Made by a program: the position numbers and the translations under genes. A DNA stretch of 64,000 nucleotides, taken from assembly GCA_017546025.1 (NCBI GenBank), contig JAFYYS010000029.1, positions 1 to 64,000 on the forward strand. Reading direction: 5' to 3'. Numbering within the stretch: the first letter of the stretch is position 1; each line of letters opens with the position of its first letter. The notes under the pieces were generated by a model. That model saw only the letters and a list, made by a program, of their open reading frames with translations. It was not told where the DNA came from and made no database searches. This document shows positions 1 through 9,059 of this stretch, in pieces. This DNA comes from Lachnospiraceae bacterium (GTDB taxonomy: Bacteria > Bacillota > Clostridia > Lachnospirales > Lachnospiraceae).

Positions 1-3000
1 CATCGTGGCGGGATTCGTTCCCCGCTGCGCGTCCACGGCGATGGCCGCCACCTTCGTGCCCTCCGGCACGGTCCACACGCCGTTCACGATGGCCCCGTCG
101 GGCACCCGCTTCCAGAGGTCAGTGTTGAAGAGGTTGTAGTCGCTGTTCCATCCGTCAAAGGATTGCAGGATTCCGTGCGTGTCCGTCGGGTCAATTGAGT
201 TTGCATCGCCGAACTGCAGCCCGGTCTGCGCGGTGTAATACAGCTGCGGCCCGAAGCCCTTGGCGTACAGTTCCGTCATGTCCACGGACACGAGCGTTCC
301 CTGCCACTGGCCTTTTTCGTTCCAGGTCCCGGACCAGCGCTTTTTCGCGGCCAGGCCGGGCTCCTCAATGTCGGTGGGGGCAAACTCCTCGACCGCGTCG
401 TAGAACATGATGCCGCCGATATAGCTGTCGTGCTTGGCGGCCACGGTCATGCGGTAGGTATAGTTTCCGCCCTCGGTCACGGCCACCTGGGTCTCGCCCT
501 CGGTGCCCGTCGCCCAGGCGCCCGTGCTCCCCGCGCGGACGTCCTTCCGGAACTCCACCTGCTCCATGATGTCGATGCCGCCCAGGCCGATGCTGCCGTA
601 CAGGTAGACGAAGCGCGCTTCATCCGTGTCCGGATCCAGATCCGTCATGGCCTGCTTGATTTTATAGGGCGCACCGTTCAGCCAGGTGCCCGCTTCGCTC
701 GGCCACGCGTCCGGATAGCCGATGGACTGGTAATAGCCCCGGTCCTGGACAAGGTTGCCCAGCGTGCCGGGATTGCCCGATTCGAAGGCCGCGTAGTAAT
801 CCACATATTTGCTGCCTTCCAGGTCCGCGTAATCCTCCCATGGCATGTACGCGTCCAGGGACAGGAAGATCCGATCCGTAAAATATCCGTTTGCCCCGGA
901 GTAGCTGCCGGTAACATTCGGCGACAGCGTGCCGCGGACCACCAGCAGGGTCCGTCCGGTGCCCCGGAAGTTGTCGTAGGCCTCTTTTTCGATAATGCGG
1001 TCGCCGCTCCGCAGGCTGACGCTGCTCATATCCGGGGTCATGTTCTCCGGCAGCAGCAGGTACCACGTGCCGGAGGTCTCCGGGATTACCGCGCCTGCCG
1101 CGACCGCTGCGTCATATTCCGCCCGGCTCGACAGGTTGCTCTTCTCGTCGGCGTACATGTACATGCTCGCCTTGATCCGGCGGTTCACCGTATCGTTCTC
1201 CGGCTCGTCCGGCGCGATTCCCGTGTTTCCGTATACGCTGAAGCCGGCGACGGCCAGCGTCGCGCTGCTGCTGTCGCTCGTCTCCTGCGTATGACCGTCG
1301 GCGGCTGCCGCCTCCAGCCAGGCCTCCTGGGAGGGCTGGACCTCATCCGGTCGTGTCGCGCTGTAATAGTACGTAGTTTTCAGCCCGGCGTCGTTGTCAA
1401 CGACGACGTTCGTATAGCCTTGAAGGACCGTCTCCACGACGTCCATCAGATGATTGCTCGGGAGCAACTGCACCGTCGGCCACACAGCAACCTTGCAGGC
1501 CGCCTGGTTGGTCATAACGCGGGTTTTGTAGCCGATGACGCCGTCCGGGAAGGTGATCGTTTTCGTCCCGCTCTTAAGAGACACCGTCTCGAGCAGCGTC
1601 CATTGGCCGCTTGCGTCCTTGACCCAGACCTCCACGTCCGGCTTCGGCAGGCTGCTGTCCGGCTTGTAGCCGAAGGTCGAACCCGGAAGCATGTACTGGG
1701 ACTGGGATGGCTGCAGATATCCGTAGGTAAACATTTCCGGCGCTGCCACGGTGATGCCGGTGAAGCAGTAATCGCCGGCCTGCAGGGCTCCGGCGACATT
1801 CTGAATCGTGAGCGTGTCGTCCGTAGTCTCCATCAGGTAGTTCCAGTTCAGATAATGGGCAGGATTGTATTCCCAGCCCTCCGGGAGGTCCGGGACCTCG
1901 CCGGTCGGGCCCGCGGTATACGCGTAGCCGTACCCGGTGGTCAACACCTCGTATTCAATGGTCACGGGCTGATTGTTCCTAAGCGCACCGATGGCCGTCG
2001 AGTAGGTATGGTTTTTCTTGTGGTAGCTGTTCGTACTGCCGTCCGGCACATCCTTTGCCGGAGTGGTGTGCGTATGGCTCGGATGGGAATCCGTATACTT
2101 GTACACGCCGAAGCTTCCCTCAGGAAACTCCCATTCCGAGTGCAAATAGTTCACCGTGGCGTCTACGCTTTTCGCCGTGACCTCCTGCGGGTCACTTCCC
2201 CTCTCCGGGTCGGACTCAGTCATCGTCCATGTGGCGGCAGCGCTGATTGTGTATGTCTCGTTTGCCTGCATTTGGGCGGTCGGATACGCAACCCAGATAT
2301 CCTGGGCGCGGTTACCGTTTCGGGTGCCCCGGTCATCCCAGTCATAAGTCGTGACCGTCCGGCTGTAGTGCTGTCCGGCCTGCGCGCCGGAATCCTGCGT
2401 GGTGACCGTACCGCCGCCGGCGGTCCTGCCCAGGATGATTCCCGGGATCGTCGTCCCGTTTCCGGCAGCCTCCCCCGCCCACAGGTCCATGTCCAGCCGG
2501 AAATACTGTGACGCGTCGTAGTAGGGCTGGGTTTTCCAGCATACGAAGACATAGCCGTTCGCCGTTTCTGCGCCGCCCGGCAGATTGTCCAGAATATTCG
2601 GAGAAATATTTTCCGATGTGTTGTAGACGGTACCGGTCAGGGACGCGCCGGGCGTCGTGCCGTAGGTAGTCAGCGCGGCCTTGGTGTCGATCACGGCCGT
2701 CAGTTCCTGCGTGTCCATCGTGTCCTTCGTGCCGTCCTTGGCGGTGACCTCCACCGTCACCTTCAGGGAATCGCTCGGCAGCATGTCCACGAGCCTGTTC
2801 GGCTGCAGACCGGTGATCGTGCACTGGAACATGAGGGAGGCCGCCGCGTCGATTGTCACGTCATTGACGATCACGTACCGGCCGTCGCCCGTGTCCTCCC
2901 AGTGCCAGGAACTGCCATCCGTCGGCGTGGACGGAACAGGGAAGGTCATGTTCCCGTATCCTTCGGTCTGAACGCTTCCGTCCGGGCGCGAACTCCGCTG

Positions 3001-3300
3001 ATGGAAGATCTGCTTCGGCGCCGTGATCCGGATTGATCCCGGTTCATGTGCCTCCGCGCCGGTCAGCACGATGTCCATCTGGTACTGAACGGAGAACGTG
3101 TCGCCGTTGTCGTACTCTTTTTTGAGCAGCAGGCGTTCGGGAATCCCGTCGTAGTCGGTCGTCACCCACTTCAGCTTCGCGTCCCGGATCTGGATAGCCC
3201 CTCCGGCATGTGCCACGCGGGGCATAAAAATATTATCGAACATCAGGAACACTAACATTACGGCGAGGGCCATAGCCAATACACGTCTCATTCTGGTCAT
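1..3300 (-). CDS. Very large secreted surface protein, 5' part only (C-terminus beyond left edge)
   Basis: An uninterrupted minus-strand frame of 1100 codons runs from ATG at 3300 to base 1 without a stop. The N-terminus is a classic signal peptide: MTRMRR, then a hydrophobic core, then a probable cleavage site VAHA|GG near residue 32. The rest is hydrophilic, beta-rich-looking sequence with many Thr, Gly, Tyr, Trp and Asp, as in Gram-positive adhesins and isopeptide/Ig-like stalk proteins. I recognise no specific domain, and any sorting or anchor signal lies off the window. The ribosome site GGGGGA sits 8-9 nt before the ATG. Codons look more G+C-rich than in the neighbours, which may mean transfer. 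Secretion is confident; the adhesin role is inferred from size and composition only. Confidence 0.8.
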   Translation of the reverse strand, partial: MTRMRRVLAMALAVMLVFLMFDNIFMPRVAHAGGAIQIRDAKLKWVTTDYDGIPERLLLKKEYDNGDTFSVQYQMDIVLTGAEAHEPGSIRITAPKQIFHQRSSRPDGSVQTEGYGNMTFPVPSTPTDGSSWHWEDTGDGRYVIVNDVTIDAAASLMFQCTITGLQPNRLVDMLPSDSLKVTVEVTAKDGTKDTMDTQELTAVIDTKAALTTYGTTPGASLTGTVYNTSENISPNILDNLPGGAETANGYVFVCWKTQPYYDASQYFRLDMDLWAGEAAGNGTTIPGIILGRTAGGGTVTTQDSGAQAGQHYSRTVTTYDWDDRGTRNGNRAQDIWVAYPTAQMQANETYTISAAATWTMTESDPERGSDPQEVTAKSVDATVNYLHSEWEFPEGSFGVYKYTDSHPSHTHTTPAKDVPDGSTNSYHKKNHTYSTAIGALRNNQPVTIEYEVLTTGYGYAYTAGPTGEVPDLPEGWEYNPAHYLNWNYLMETTDDTLTIQNVAGALQAGDYCFTGITVAAPEMFTYGYLQPSQSQYMLPGSTFGYKPDSSLPKPDVEVWVKDASGQWTLLETVSLKSGTKTITFPDGVIGYKTRVMTNQAACKVAVWPTVQLLPSNHLMDVVETVLQGYTNVVVDNDAGLKTTYYYSATRPDEVQPSQEAWLEAAAADGHTQETSDSSSATLAVAGFSVYGNTGIAPDEPENDTVNRRIKASMYMYADEKSNLSSRAEYDAAVAAGAVIPETSGTWYLLLPENMTPDMSSVSLRSGDRIIEKEAYDNFRGTGRTLLVVRGTLSPNVTGSYSGANGYFTDRIFLSLDAYMPWEDYADLEGSKYVDYYAAFESGNPGTLGNLVQDRGYYQSIGYPDAWPSEAGTWLNGAPYKIKQAMTDLDPDTDEARFVYLYGSIGLGGIDIMEQVEFRKDVRAGSTGAWATGTEGETQVAVTEGGNYTYRMTVAAKHDSYIGGIMFYDAVEEFAPTDIEEPGLAAKKRWSGTWNEKGQWQGTLVSVDMTELYAKGFGPQLYYTAQTGLQFGDANSIDPTDTHGILQSFDGWNSDYNLFNTDLWKRVPDGAIVNGVWTVPEGTKVAAIAVDAQRGTNPATM

Positions 3301-3339
3301 ACAAAAGTATCCCCCTTGAAAAATCTATTTCCGACGCAG

Positions 3340-3369
3340 AAAAAATGCTGCGGCAACCGGCCGCAGCAT
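3340..3369 (-). terminator. Terminator-like hairpin in the leader of the surface-protein gene
   Basis: Perfect 9-bp stem (ATGCTGCGG/CCGCAGCAT on the plus strand, 7-nt loop), followed on the minus strand by six T. It lies about 20 nt after the predicted start site of the promoter at 3396-3424 and about 40 bp before the ATG. It could be an attenuator of the surface-protein gene or a late terminator for nadE, whose stop is about 170 bp upstream. Confidence 0.65.
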
Positions 3370-3395
3370 AAAAACCGCATAGTTTACCACCCATA

Positions 3396-3424
3396 AGTAT
3401 AGCATTCGCGGATGGGTGCATCAA
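3396..3424 (-). promoter_or_regulatory. Sigma-A promoter of the surface-protein gene
   Basis: On the minus strand: TTGATG, 17-nt spacer, TATACT, with an extended -10 TG (TGCTATACT). It is the only good promoter between nadE and the surface-protein gene. Confidence 0.7.
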
Positions 3425-3538
3425 CAGGAAAATATGTAGTATTTTCGCAGTTTAAGTAATCCCCGGGACGGACTCGGCGAAAACAACTCCCAATTGGTTC
3501 GGTTTTCTTCCCGAAAGGATGATTCTTGCCGCACACTT

Positions 3539-5482
3539 TCACTTTTCTAACTCCGAAAGCCACAGTGCCGCCGAAGCGTCGCTCGGCATGCGCCAGTCAC
3601 CCCGCGGGGAAAGCGTCACGGAACCGACCTTCGGGCCGTCCGGCAGACAGCTTCTCTTGAATTGCTGCGTAAAGAACCGCTGGAAGAAATTCTTCGCTGC
3701 CGCGCGGATTTCTTCGTCCGAAAGCTCCGGATATGCCCTTGCGGCAAATGCGACCGTTCTAAGCGGTTCAAACCCGTACCGTAACGTGTAGAAGAGGAAG
3801 AAATCGTTGAGGTCGTATTTTCCGATTTTCTCTTCTGTTTTCTGCGCAATCTGCCCATTCGAACTGGGCGTCAGCTCGGGGGAAATCGGCGTGTCGCAAA
3901 CGTCAAGTATCGCGTCGCGGAGCGCATCGATTCCGCACATGCCCGCGTACGTGCGGCAGATGAACTGCACAAGCGTCTTGGGCACGGAGCTGTTCACCGC
4001 GTACATCGACATGTGGTCGCCGTTATACGTGCACCAGCCGAGCGCAAGCTCCGACAGGTCTCCTGTTCCGACGACAAGTCCCTGCTTCATGTTCGCGGCA
4101 TCCATCAGAATGTAAGTGCGCATGCGTGCCTGGGCGTTTTCATATGTGACATCGCCTTCGCCCTGATAGGTCTGTTCATGGCCGAGCTGCGTGAGGTGCA
4201 GCTTCACACCCTCCTGAATCGGCACTTCGTGAATCTCATCTGCCAGCAGTTCCATGAGCCTCATTGCGTTCTTATATGTCCGCCCCGACGTGTTGCCCTC
4301 GTTCGGCATCGTATAGGTGATGATACGGATATCGGGGACGAGCTTCTTTGCTTCCGCGCACACTAAAAGCGCCAGCGTTGAATCCAGCCCTCCCGAGATT
4401 CCGATTACCAGATTCTTGATTCCCGTGGCACGGACTCGTGTCGCAAGACCGTTCGCCTGAATCTGCAAGATTCGTCTGCACCGGGCGTCTCTTTCGTTGT
4501 CATCGGCGGGCACGAACGGGTTGCGCGCCACCGGATAGGAATACCGGTTCAAAAGCTCCGTCATTTCCTCGCTGCCGACATCATCGGAACCGATTGCCTG
4601 GATGCGGACCGGAACGCGGCGGTACTGCTCCCTCGCGTTCTCAAACGTGTTCTGCCGCCTGCGGTCATGCTGAATGACGCCGAGGTCAATGACGGCCTTC
4701 TCCACATGCGGGCACGTCGGAAAGATGCTTTCGGCGAAAACCGTGCCGTTTTGCGCAATGACCGAATGGCCGGAAAATACGAGATCGGTGCTGCTCTCCT
4801 GCGTCCCCGCGGAAGCGTAAACGTATGCGCAGTAGCAGGCGCCACTCTGCTGCTTCACAAGCTCCCGGCGGTATTCCTGCTTGCCGATCAGTTCATCGGA
4901 AGCTGACAGGTTTGCTATGACATTTGCCTCGGCGAGCGCCGCATGCGTGCTCGGCTTATCAGGCACCCACAGGTCCTCGCAGATTTCAACGCCGAGTACC
5001 GCTTCCGTCACGGAATCCCCGGCCAGAATGTCCGGGCCGAACGGAACATCCTGATCCCCGATGCGGACCGTCTCGCCGCGCAGGTCTTTACCCGAAGCGA
5101 ACCACCGCGCCTCATAAAACTCCGCGTAGGTCGGCATGTATGTTTTCGTAATCAAAGCGCGGACGCTGCCGCTTGAAATGACTGCGCCGCAGTTATACAG
5201 ATTATTCCGAAACCGGATCGGAACCCCGACAACCGCCGTCACGCCTGTTCTTTCGGTCGCCTTCGCAATTTTAAGAAGCGACGCTTCTGCTTCCTCAAAA
5301 AGCAGGTCGCTCAAAAAGAGATCCGCGCACGTGTACCCGGTCACGGAGAGCTCCGGAAAGACAATCACGCCGCTGTCCGCGTTTTCATGAATCACCGTTA
5401 TGATCTGTCCCGTGTTAAATGCGACGTCGCCGACACGTAACTGCGGAACTGCTGCCACGACCTGTATGAATCGATTTTTCAC
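3539..5482 (-). CDS. nadE: Glutamine-dependent NAD+ synthetase
   Basis: Makes NAD+ from deamido-NAD+ using ATP and glutamine-derived ammonia in the cytoplasm. The N-terminal half (about residues 1-290) is a nitrilase-type glutaminase with the Glu-Lys-Cys triad context: FPELSVTGY, LITKTYMPTYAEFYEARWF and GVEICEDLW. The C-terminal half is the synthetase, with the ATP-binding P-loop GISGGLDSTLALLV, then GTGDLSELALGW and TYNGDHMSMYAV. The 647 aa length fits the two-domain family. I chose GTG at 5482, preceded by AAGGA. The frame is open for 24 more codons upstream, but those codons overlap a terminator hairpin, and family members start close to the VPQLRVGD segment. Confidence 0.95.
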   Translation of the reverse strand: MKNRFIQVVAAVPQLRVGDVAFNTGQIITVIHENADSGVIVFPELSVTGYTCADLFLSDLLFEEAEASLLKIAKATERTGVTAVVGVPIRFRNNLYNCGAVISSGSVRALITKTYMPTYAEFYEARWFASGKDLRGETVRIGDQDVPFGPDILAGDSVTEAVLGVEICEDLWVPDKPSTHAALAEANVIANLSASDELIGKQEYRRELVKQQSGACYCAYVYASAGTQESSTDLVFSGHSVIAQNGTVFAESIFPTCPHVEKAVIDLGVIQHDRRRQNTFENAREQYRRVPVRIQAIGSDDVGSEEMTELLNRYSYPVARNPFVPADDNERDARCRRILQIQANGLATRVRATGIKNLVIGISGGLDSTLALLVCAEAKKLVPDIRIITYTMPNEGNTSGRTYKNAMRLMELLADEIHEVPIQEGVKLHLTQLGHEQTYQGEGDVTYENAQARMRTYILMDAANMKQGLVVGTGDLSELALGWCTYNGDHMSMYAVNSSVPKTLVQFICRTYAGMCGIDALRDAILDVCDTPISPELTPSSNGQIAQKTEEKIGKYDLNDFFLFYTLRYGFEPLRTVAFAARAYPELSDEEIRAAAKNFFQRFFTQQFKRSCLPDGPKVGSVTLSPRGDWRMPSDASAALWLSELEK

Positions 5483-5504
5483 CCTGATCACCGTCCTTTT
5501 CCAA

Positions 5505-5546
5505 ACAAAAAAGGCAAAGGAATCTGAAATAAGACTCCTTTGCCTT
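5505..5546 (-). terminator. Intrinsic terminator between the XRE-PRT gene and nadE
   Basis: 11-bp perfect stem (AAGGCAAAGGA/TCCTTTGCCTT), 14-nt loop, then TTTTTTG on the minus strand. It follows the stop at 5591 by about 45 bp. It also lies directly at the predicted start site of the promoter at 5553-5581, so it could be the 5' end of the nadE transcript. Confidence 0.8.
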
Positions 5547-5552
5547 GGTGAC

Positions 5553-5581
5553 ATTATAGCACAGGTTTTCGCGGTTGTACA
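5553..5581 (-). promoter_or_regulatory. Putative nadE promoter
   Basis: Minus strand TGTACA, 17-nt spacer, TATAAT with an extended TGC. The -10 is perfect and the -35 is weak. The terminator hairpin begins about 7 nt downstream, so initiation here would have to read through it. Confidence 0.55.
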
Positions 5582-5590
5582 CCGCTTTCT

Positions 5591-6388
5591 TTACACAATT
5601 CCGCGACGGATGGCGTCGGTGATGTCGTCGCCGTTCACAACGGTCAGGATTTTGGCACCGTACCGTTCTCGAAGAAGCTTGGCTCCGCTTTCGTGAACCT
5701 CCTTCATGCCTTCCTCGTAGCGGTCCACGATGGCCACCACCGCTGCCACTTTGACGTCGGCAATCTCCTTCAGCTTCGCGATGCGTCCGTCGATGGTGCG
5801 CCCGCTGTTGATCAGGTCGTCCACGATGACAATGCGCTCCCCGTCCTCAACCGTGTGTCCGCAAATCATTCGGCCGCGGCTGTCCGGGGTGATTCTGTCG
5901 TGGCAGTAGTTGACCGTCACACCGTATTTACCGGCAAGCGCCGTCGCCGTGGCTGCGGCAAAGCTGATGCCGTGGTAAGCCATTCCGACGATGCAGTCAA
6001 ATTCCACGCCGGACTGTATGATCAGGTCTGCGAAGAACTCGCCGAGCTTGGCAAGATGGATGTTGGTCGTGAAGTGCTCCGTATCGATATAGTAGCCCGC
6101 CTCAAAGCCGTGCAGGTCGAAGCGCCCCTTCCGCAGCACGCCCGCGTCGGCCATCAGCCTTATGAACCGCTCCTTGTCGGAGTAAACCGCAAGCTTGAAG
6201 CCCATCAGCTCGTCGATGGTCACGCCGAACGTGTTCGCGAGAACCGGAAGCATCTCAATGTCCGGCGAGCCGCCGTTCTCCCACTTGCTGACAGCCTGGA
6301 AGGAAACATTTACCGTCTCCGCCAGCTCTTCCTGCGTCATTCCCTTTGCTTTTCTGAGTTTCTTGATTGTTTCGCCGATTGGAATCAT
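5591..6388 (-). CDS. XRE-family HTH fused to an orotate-phosphoribosyltransferase-like domain
   Basis: 265 aa. Residues 1-65 form a helix-turn-helix of the XRE/Cro type (GETIKKLRKAKGMTQEELAE, then FQAVSKWENG). Residues 80-265 are a type I phosphoribosyltransferase fold resembling PyrE: VGMAYHGISFAAA, and the PRPP loop IVIVDDLINSGRT. The Lys/Lys/His residues of the OPRT catalytic loop (RKEAKDHG-like) are not visible; the matching stretch reads CHDRITPDSRGRMICGH. I infer a one-component regulator that senses a PRPP-related or nucleotide ligand, by analogy with PurR of Bacillus, rather than a working OPRT. Start at 6388 has AAAGGAG 6 nt upstream. It has its own promoter at 6444-6472. Confidence 0.85.
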   Translation of the reverse strand: MIPIGETIKKLRKAKGMTQEELAETVNVSFQAVSKWENGGSPDIEMLPVLANTFGVTIDELMGFKLAVYSDKERFIRLMADAGVLRKGRFDLHGFEAGYYIDTEHFTTNIHLAKLGEFFADLIIQSGVEFDCIVGMAYHGISFAAATATALAGKYGVTVNYCHDRITPDSRGRMICGHTVEDGERIVIVDDLINSGRTIDGRIAKLKEIADVKVAAVVAIVDRYEEGMKEVHESGAKLLRERYGAKILTVVNGDDITDAIRRGIV

Positions 6389-6443
6389 TCGTTTCTCCTT
6401 TTCCATTGTTTTGTTCCCTTGCAAGGAGTCATCTGACATGCTC

Positions 6444-6472
6444 ATCATATCTCCGATGTCACGTCCTGACAA
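6444..6472 (-). promoter_or_regulatory. Promoter of the XRE-PRT gene
   Basis: Minus strand TTGTCA, 17-nt spacer, TATGAT, about 50 nt before the ATG at 6388. A good sigma-A match. Confidence 0.65.
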
Positions 6473-6526
6473 TCGGCGCTTCTTTTAGTTTTTCTCTACC
6501 GTCGGTTGAGTGGCAGAGACTTTCCG

Positions 6527-8098
6527 TTACTTCAGCATGCTCTCTTCCCAGCTGTCAAAAGGCTTCAAACCCATAAGCTCCGCGATGGTCGGCGCCACAT
6601 TGGCCAGACCGAAGCTTCCTTCCTTAAGCTCATGCCGTTCGCTCTTATCGCTGATGATAAAGGGCACAGGGTTCAGACTGTGCGCCGTTCTGACCTCAAT
6701 CGCACCCTTCTTATTCTTCTCAAGCATCTGATCGGAGTTGCCGTGGTCAGCCGTCACAACGAGGATGCAGCCCGCGTCGTCGCACGCTTTTTTGATGCGC
6801 GCAAGCTCAAGGTCCACGCTCTCAACGGCAATTTCCGTCGCATGCAGGTTCCCGGTATGACCGACCATGTCTCCGTTCGGGAAATTGCACCGGATGAAGC
6901 CATACTTTCCGCTTGCAATCGCCTCAATGACCTTATCGGCAATCTCGGTTCCCTTCATCCACGGGCACTCGTCAAAGGAGCGCACATTGCTCGGAATCTC
7001 ACAGTAATCCTCGAGTTCCTCCGAGAATTTTTCCGAACGGTTGCCGTTCCAGAAGTATGTCACGTGCCCGTACTTCTGCGTCTCCGAAACCGCGTATTCC
7101 TTTATTCCGTTTGCAATCAGAAGCTCTGTGAGCGTCTCCCTGATCTGCGGCGGATTGACCAGATACCGGTGCGGAATCTTCAAATCCCCGTCGTACTCAA
7201 GCATACCCGCGTATTTCACAGCAGGAACCGTTCCGCGGTCGAACTTATCAAAGCTCTCATCCGTGTCAAATGCCATGGATATTTCCAGTGCGCGGTCTCC
7301 GCGGAAATTATAAAGAATCACGCTGTCCCCGTCTTCCATCGCGCCGACCGGCTTTCCGTTCTCCGCGATGACAAATGCCGGTAAATCCTGGTCAATTGCG
7401 CCGGTCTCTTCACGAAGCGTCTCAATTGCCGTTACGGCGTCGGGGAACTGCCTGCCCTCTCCGTGTACATGCGTATCCCAGCCGGCCTTCACCATCGGCC
7501 AGTTTGCCTGATAGCGGTCCATCGTAATCTGCATACGTCCGCCGCCGGATGCAATCTTCGCATCAATTCCTTCTTTATTTAATTCTACTATTGTAGAATC
7601 CAGCATTTCCACATACTGAAGCGCGCTTGTCGCAGGAACGTCACGTCCGTCAAGAAGAATATGAACCCGTTCCTTCTTTACGCCCTCTTCGGCCGCCTTC
7701 TTCATCATCGCAAGCAGATGCCGAATGTTCGAATGCACGTTGCCGTCGGACAGAAGCCCCAGAAAATGAAGCGTCTTCCCGCCTGCTGCCACAGAGCCGA
7801 CGAGTTCCTTCCAGGTGCCGCTTTCAAATACGGCGCCGCTCTCAATCGACTCGTTCACAAGCTTCGCGCCCTGCGAATAAACCTGCCCGCAGCCGAGCGC
7901 GTTGTGTCCGACTTCGCTGTTGCCCATGTCGTCATCCGAAGGAAGTCCGACTGCCGTTCCGTGCGCTTTGATTGTAAGCCACGGGCATGTTTCCTTCAGG
8001 GCATCAAGCGTCGGCGTCGTCGCCTTTTTCACCATGTTGCCGAGTTCCTCGGGCGTCTCTCCGACGCCGTCCATAATTACCAAAACAATCGGTTTCAT
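6527..8098 (-). CDS. gpmI: 2,3-bisphosphoglycerate-independent phosphoglycerate mutase
   Basis: Interconverts 3- and 2-phosphoglycerate in glycolysis using two Mn ions. The alkaline-phosphatase-superfamily signatures are clear: VLVIMDGVGE at the N-terminus, the nucleophile region DDMGNSEVGHNALG, HILLDGRDVP, NFRGDRA, RCNFPNGDMVGHTG and VVTADHGNSDQM near the end. 523 aa, a typical family length. The start at 8098 has GAGGAG 6 nt upstream. A GTAGAA/TTCTAC palindrome at 7583-7598 lies inside the coding region. Confidence 0.96.
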   Translation of the reverse strand: MKPIVLVIMDGVGETPEELGNMVKKATTPTLDALKETCPWLTIKAHGTAVGLPSDDDMGNSEVGHNALGCGQVYSQGAKLVNESIESGAVFESGTWKELVGSVAAGGKTLHFLGLLSDGNVHSNIRHLLAMMKKAAEEGVKKERVHILLDGRDVPATSALQYVEMLDSTIVELNKEGIDAKIASGGGRMQITMDRYQANWPMVKAGWDTHVHGEGRQFPDAVTAIETLREETGAIDQDLPAFVIAENGKPVGAMEDGDSVILYNFRGDRALEISMAFDTDESFDKFDRGTVPAVKYAGMLEYDGDLKIPHRYLVNPPQIRETLTELLIANGIKEYAVSETQKYGHVTYFWNGNRSEKFSEELEDYCEIPSNVRSFDECPWMKGTEIADKVIEAIASGKYGFIRCNFPNGDMVGHTGNLHATEIAVESVDLELARIKKACDDAGCILVVTADHGNSDQMLEKNKKGAIEVRTAHSLNPVPFIISDKSERHELKEGSFGLANVAPTIAELMGLKPFDSWEESMLK

Positions 8099-8138
8099 AA
8101 ACTTTCTCCTCACATTTTTCACGGTCTGCATTCAAGTG

Positions 8139-8906
8139 TTACGCTTGCGGCTTTTTGGTCAGGTACAAAACATATGTGTCGCGGAATTCAATGCGGTCGC
8201 CGTAGCGAAGCACGGTTTCCTTAAGCGCATGGAAGAATTTGGTTCTCTGCGGCTCCGGAATCGCAAGATGGTCCGAATGCGTGCCGCAGTACTGCACGTA
8301 ATCCTCCGCGTTGAACACGCGCGTTCCGTAAAACTCACGCCGCTCGAAATCCACGTAGCCGTAATCCGTCGCATGTGTGTAATCGAACGGCTCTTTCATA
8401 TCCTTATATAGCTTTTCGGGCCTGTACAAAGCGTCATACACCTTCTGGATGTCGGCATACAGCGCCTCGTTCGGTGTTTTGTAATCGGCGGACGTCAGCA
8501 TCATCGCGAGCACCCCGCCGGGCTTTAACAGTTCAAAGGTTTTGGAAAATGCGACGCGCTCCGGGATCCACTGAATCGTCGCCGCAGAATAAATCATGTC
8601 GAACTTCTGCTCCCCGAAATCGTGGGTGATGAAATCATCGTTCACGATATGGAAATTCGGGTATTTTCCGTATTTCTCATTCATCTTCGCAAAGAAATTC
8701 TCACCGATTTCAATGGCGTTATAATCGCAGCCGGTTGCCAGAACCGGCTCGGTTGCCTGCCCGGTTCCCGGCCCGAGCTCAAGCACCTTTTTGTCAGGGC
8801 CGATGCCCGCGTATGCAATCAGATCCGCGAACAGTTCCGGGCTGTATCTTGGGCGGTACTTATCGAAACGCTCCGGTACGGTGTCAAAAATCTTACGGTA
8901 TTCCAT
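8139..8906 (-). CDS. Class I SAM-dependent methyltransferase
   Basis: 255 aa. Motif I VLELGPGTGQATEPV binds SAM, followed by the acidic YNAIEIGENF and FDMIYSAATIQWIPE (post-motif I/II). The best family resemblance is to UbiE/Methyltransf_11/25-type small-molecule methyltransferases; the substrate is unknown. Start at 8906 has AAGGGGG upstream and removes an implausible 31-residue extension. It ends 40 bp before gpmI, on the same strand. The next gene on the other side (9060) diverges. Confidence 0.85.
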   Translation of the reverse strand: MEYRKIFDTVPERFDKYRPRYSPELFADLIAYAGIGPDKKVLELGPGTGQATEPVLATGCDYNAIEIGENFFAKMNEKYGKYPNFHIVNDDFITHDFGEQKFDMIYSAATIQWIPERVAFSKTFELLKPGGVLAMMLTSADYKTPNEALYADIQKVYDALYRPEKLYKDMKEPFDYTHATDYGYVDFERREFYGTRVFNAEDYVQYCGTHSDHLAIPEPQRTKFFHALKETVLRYGDRIEFRDTYVLYLTKKPQA

Positions 8907-8998
8907 CGTGTCATCCCCCTTTTGCAATGCGTCGTTGCATTTTTCATCAATTGTACCACAACCACGGGCATGCCGCCACCCGAAAACGCAAAAAAGCA

Positions 8999-9028
8999 TT
9001 TACAGATTATGCTGAGATTTGCTACAAT
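8999..9028 (+). promoter_or_regulatory. Promoter of the secreted membrane-anchored protein gene
   Basis: TTTACA, 18-nt spacer, TACAAT with an extended TGC, 32 nt before the ATG at 9060. Confidence 0.65.
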
Positions 9029-9059
9029 TTCAGTAACACTTCGAAAGGAAGGTAATTGT

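Noticed and set aside
430-2511. Long plus-strand open frame (about 690 codons)
   Set aside because: It is the antisense of the minus-strand surface-protein gene. Its sequence has no domain, and the opposite frame has a signal peptide, promoter and ribosome site.
5483-5554. 24-codon N-terminal extension of nadE
   Set aside because: It encodes the stem and loop of an intrinsic terminator, and family alignment begins after it; the GTG at 5482 is preferred.
7583-7598. Operator inside gpmI
   Set aside because: The palindrome is within coding sequence far from a start, so on its own it is probably chance; it is mentioned only as a repeat of the arms at 40792.
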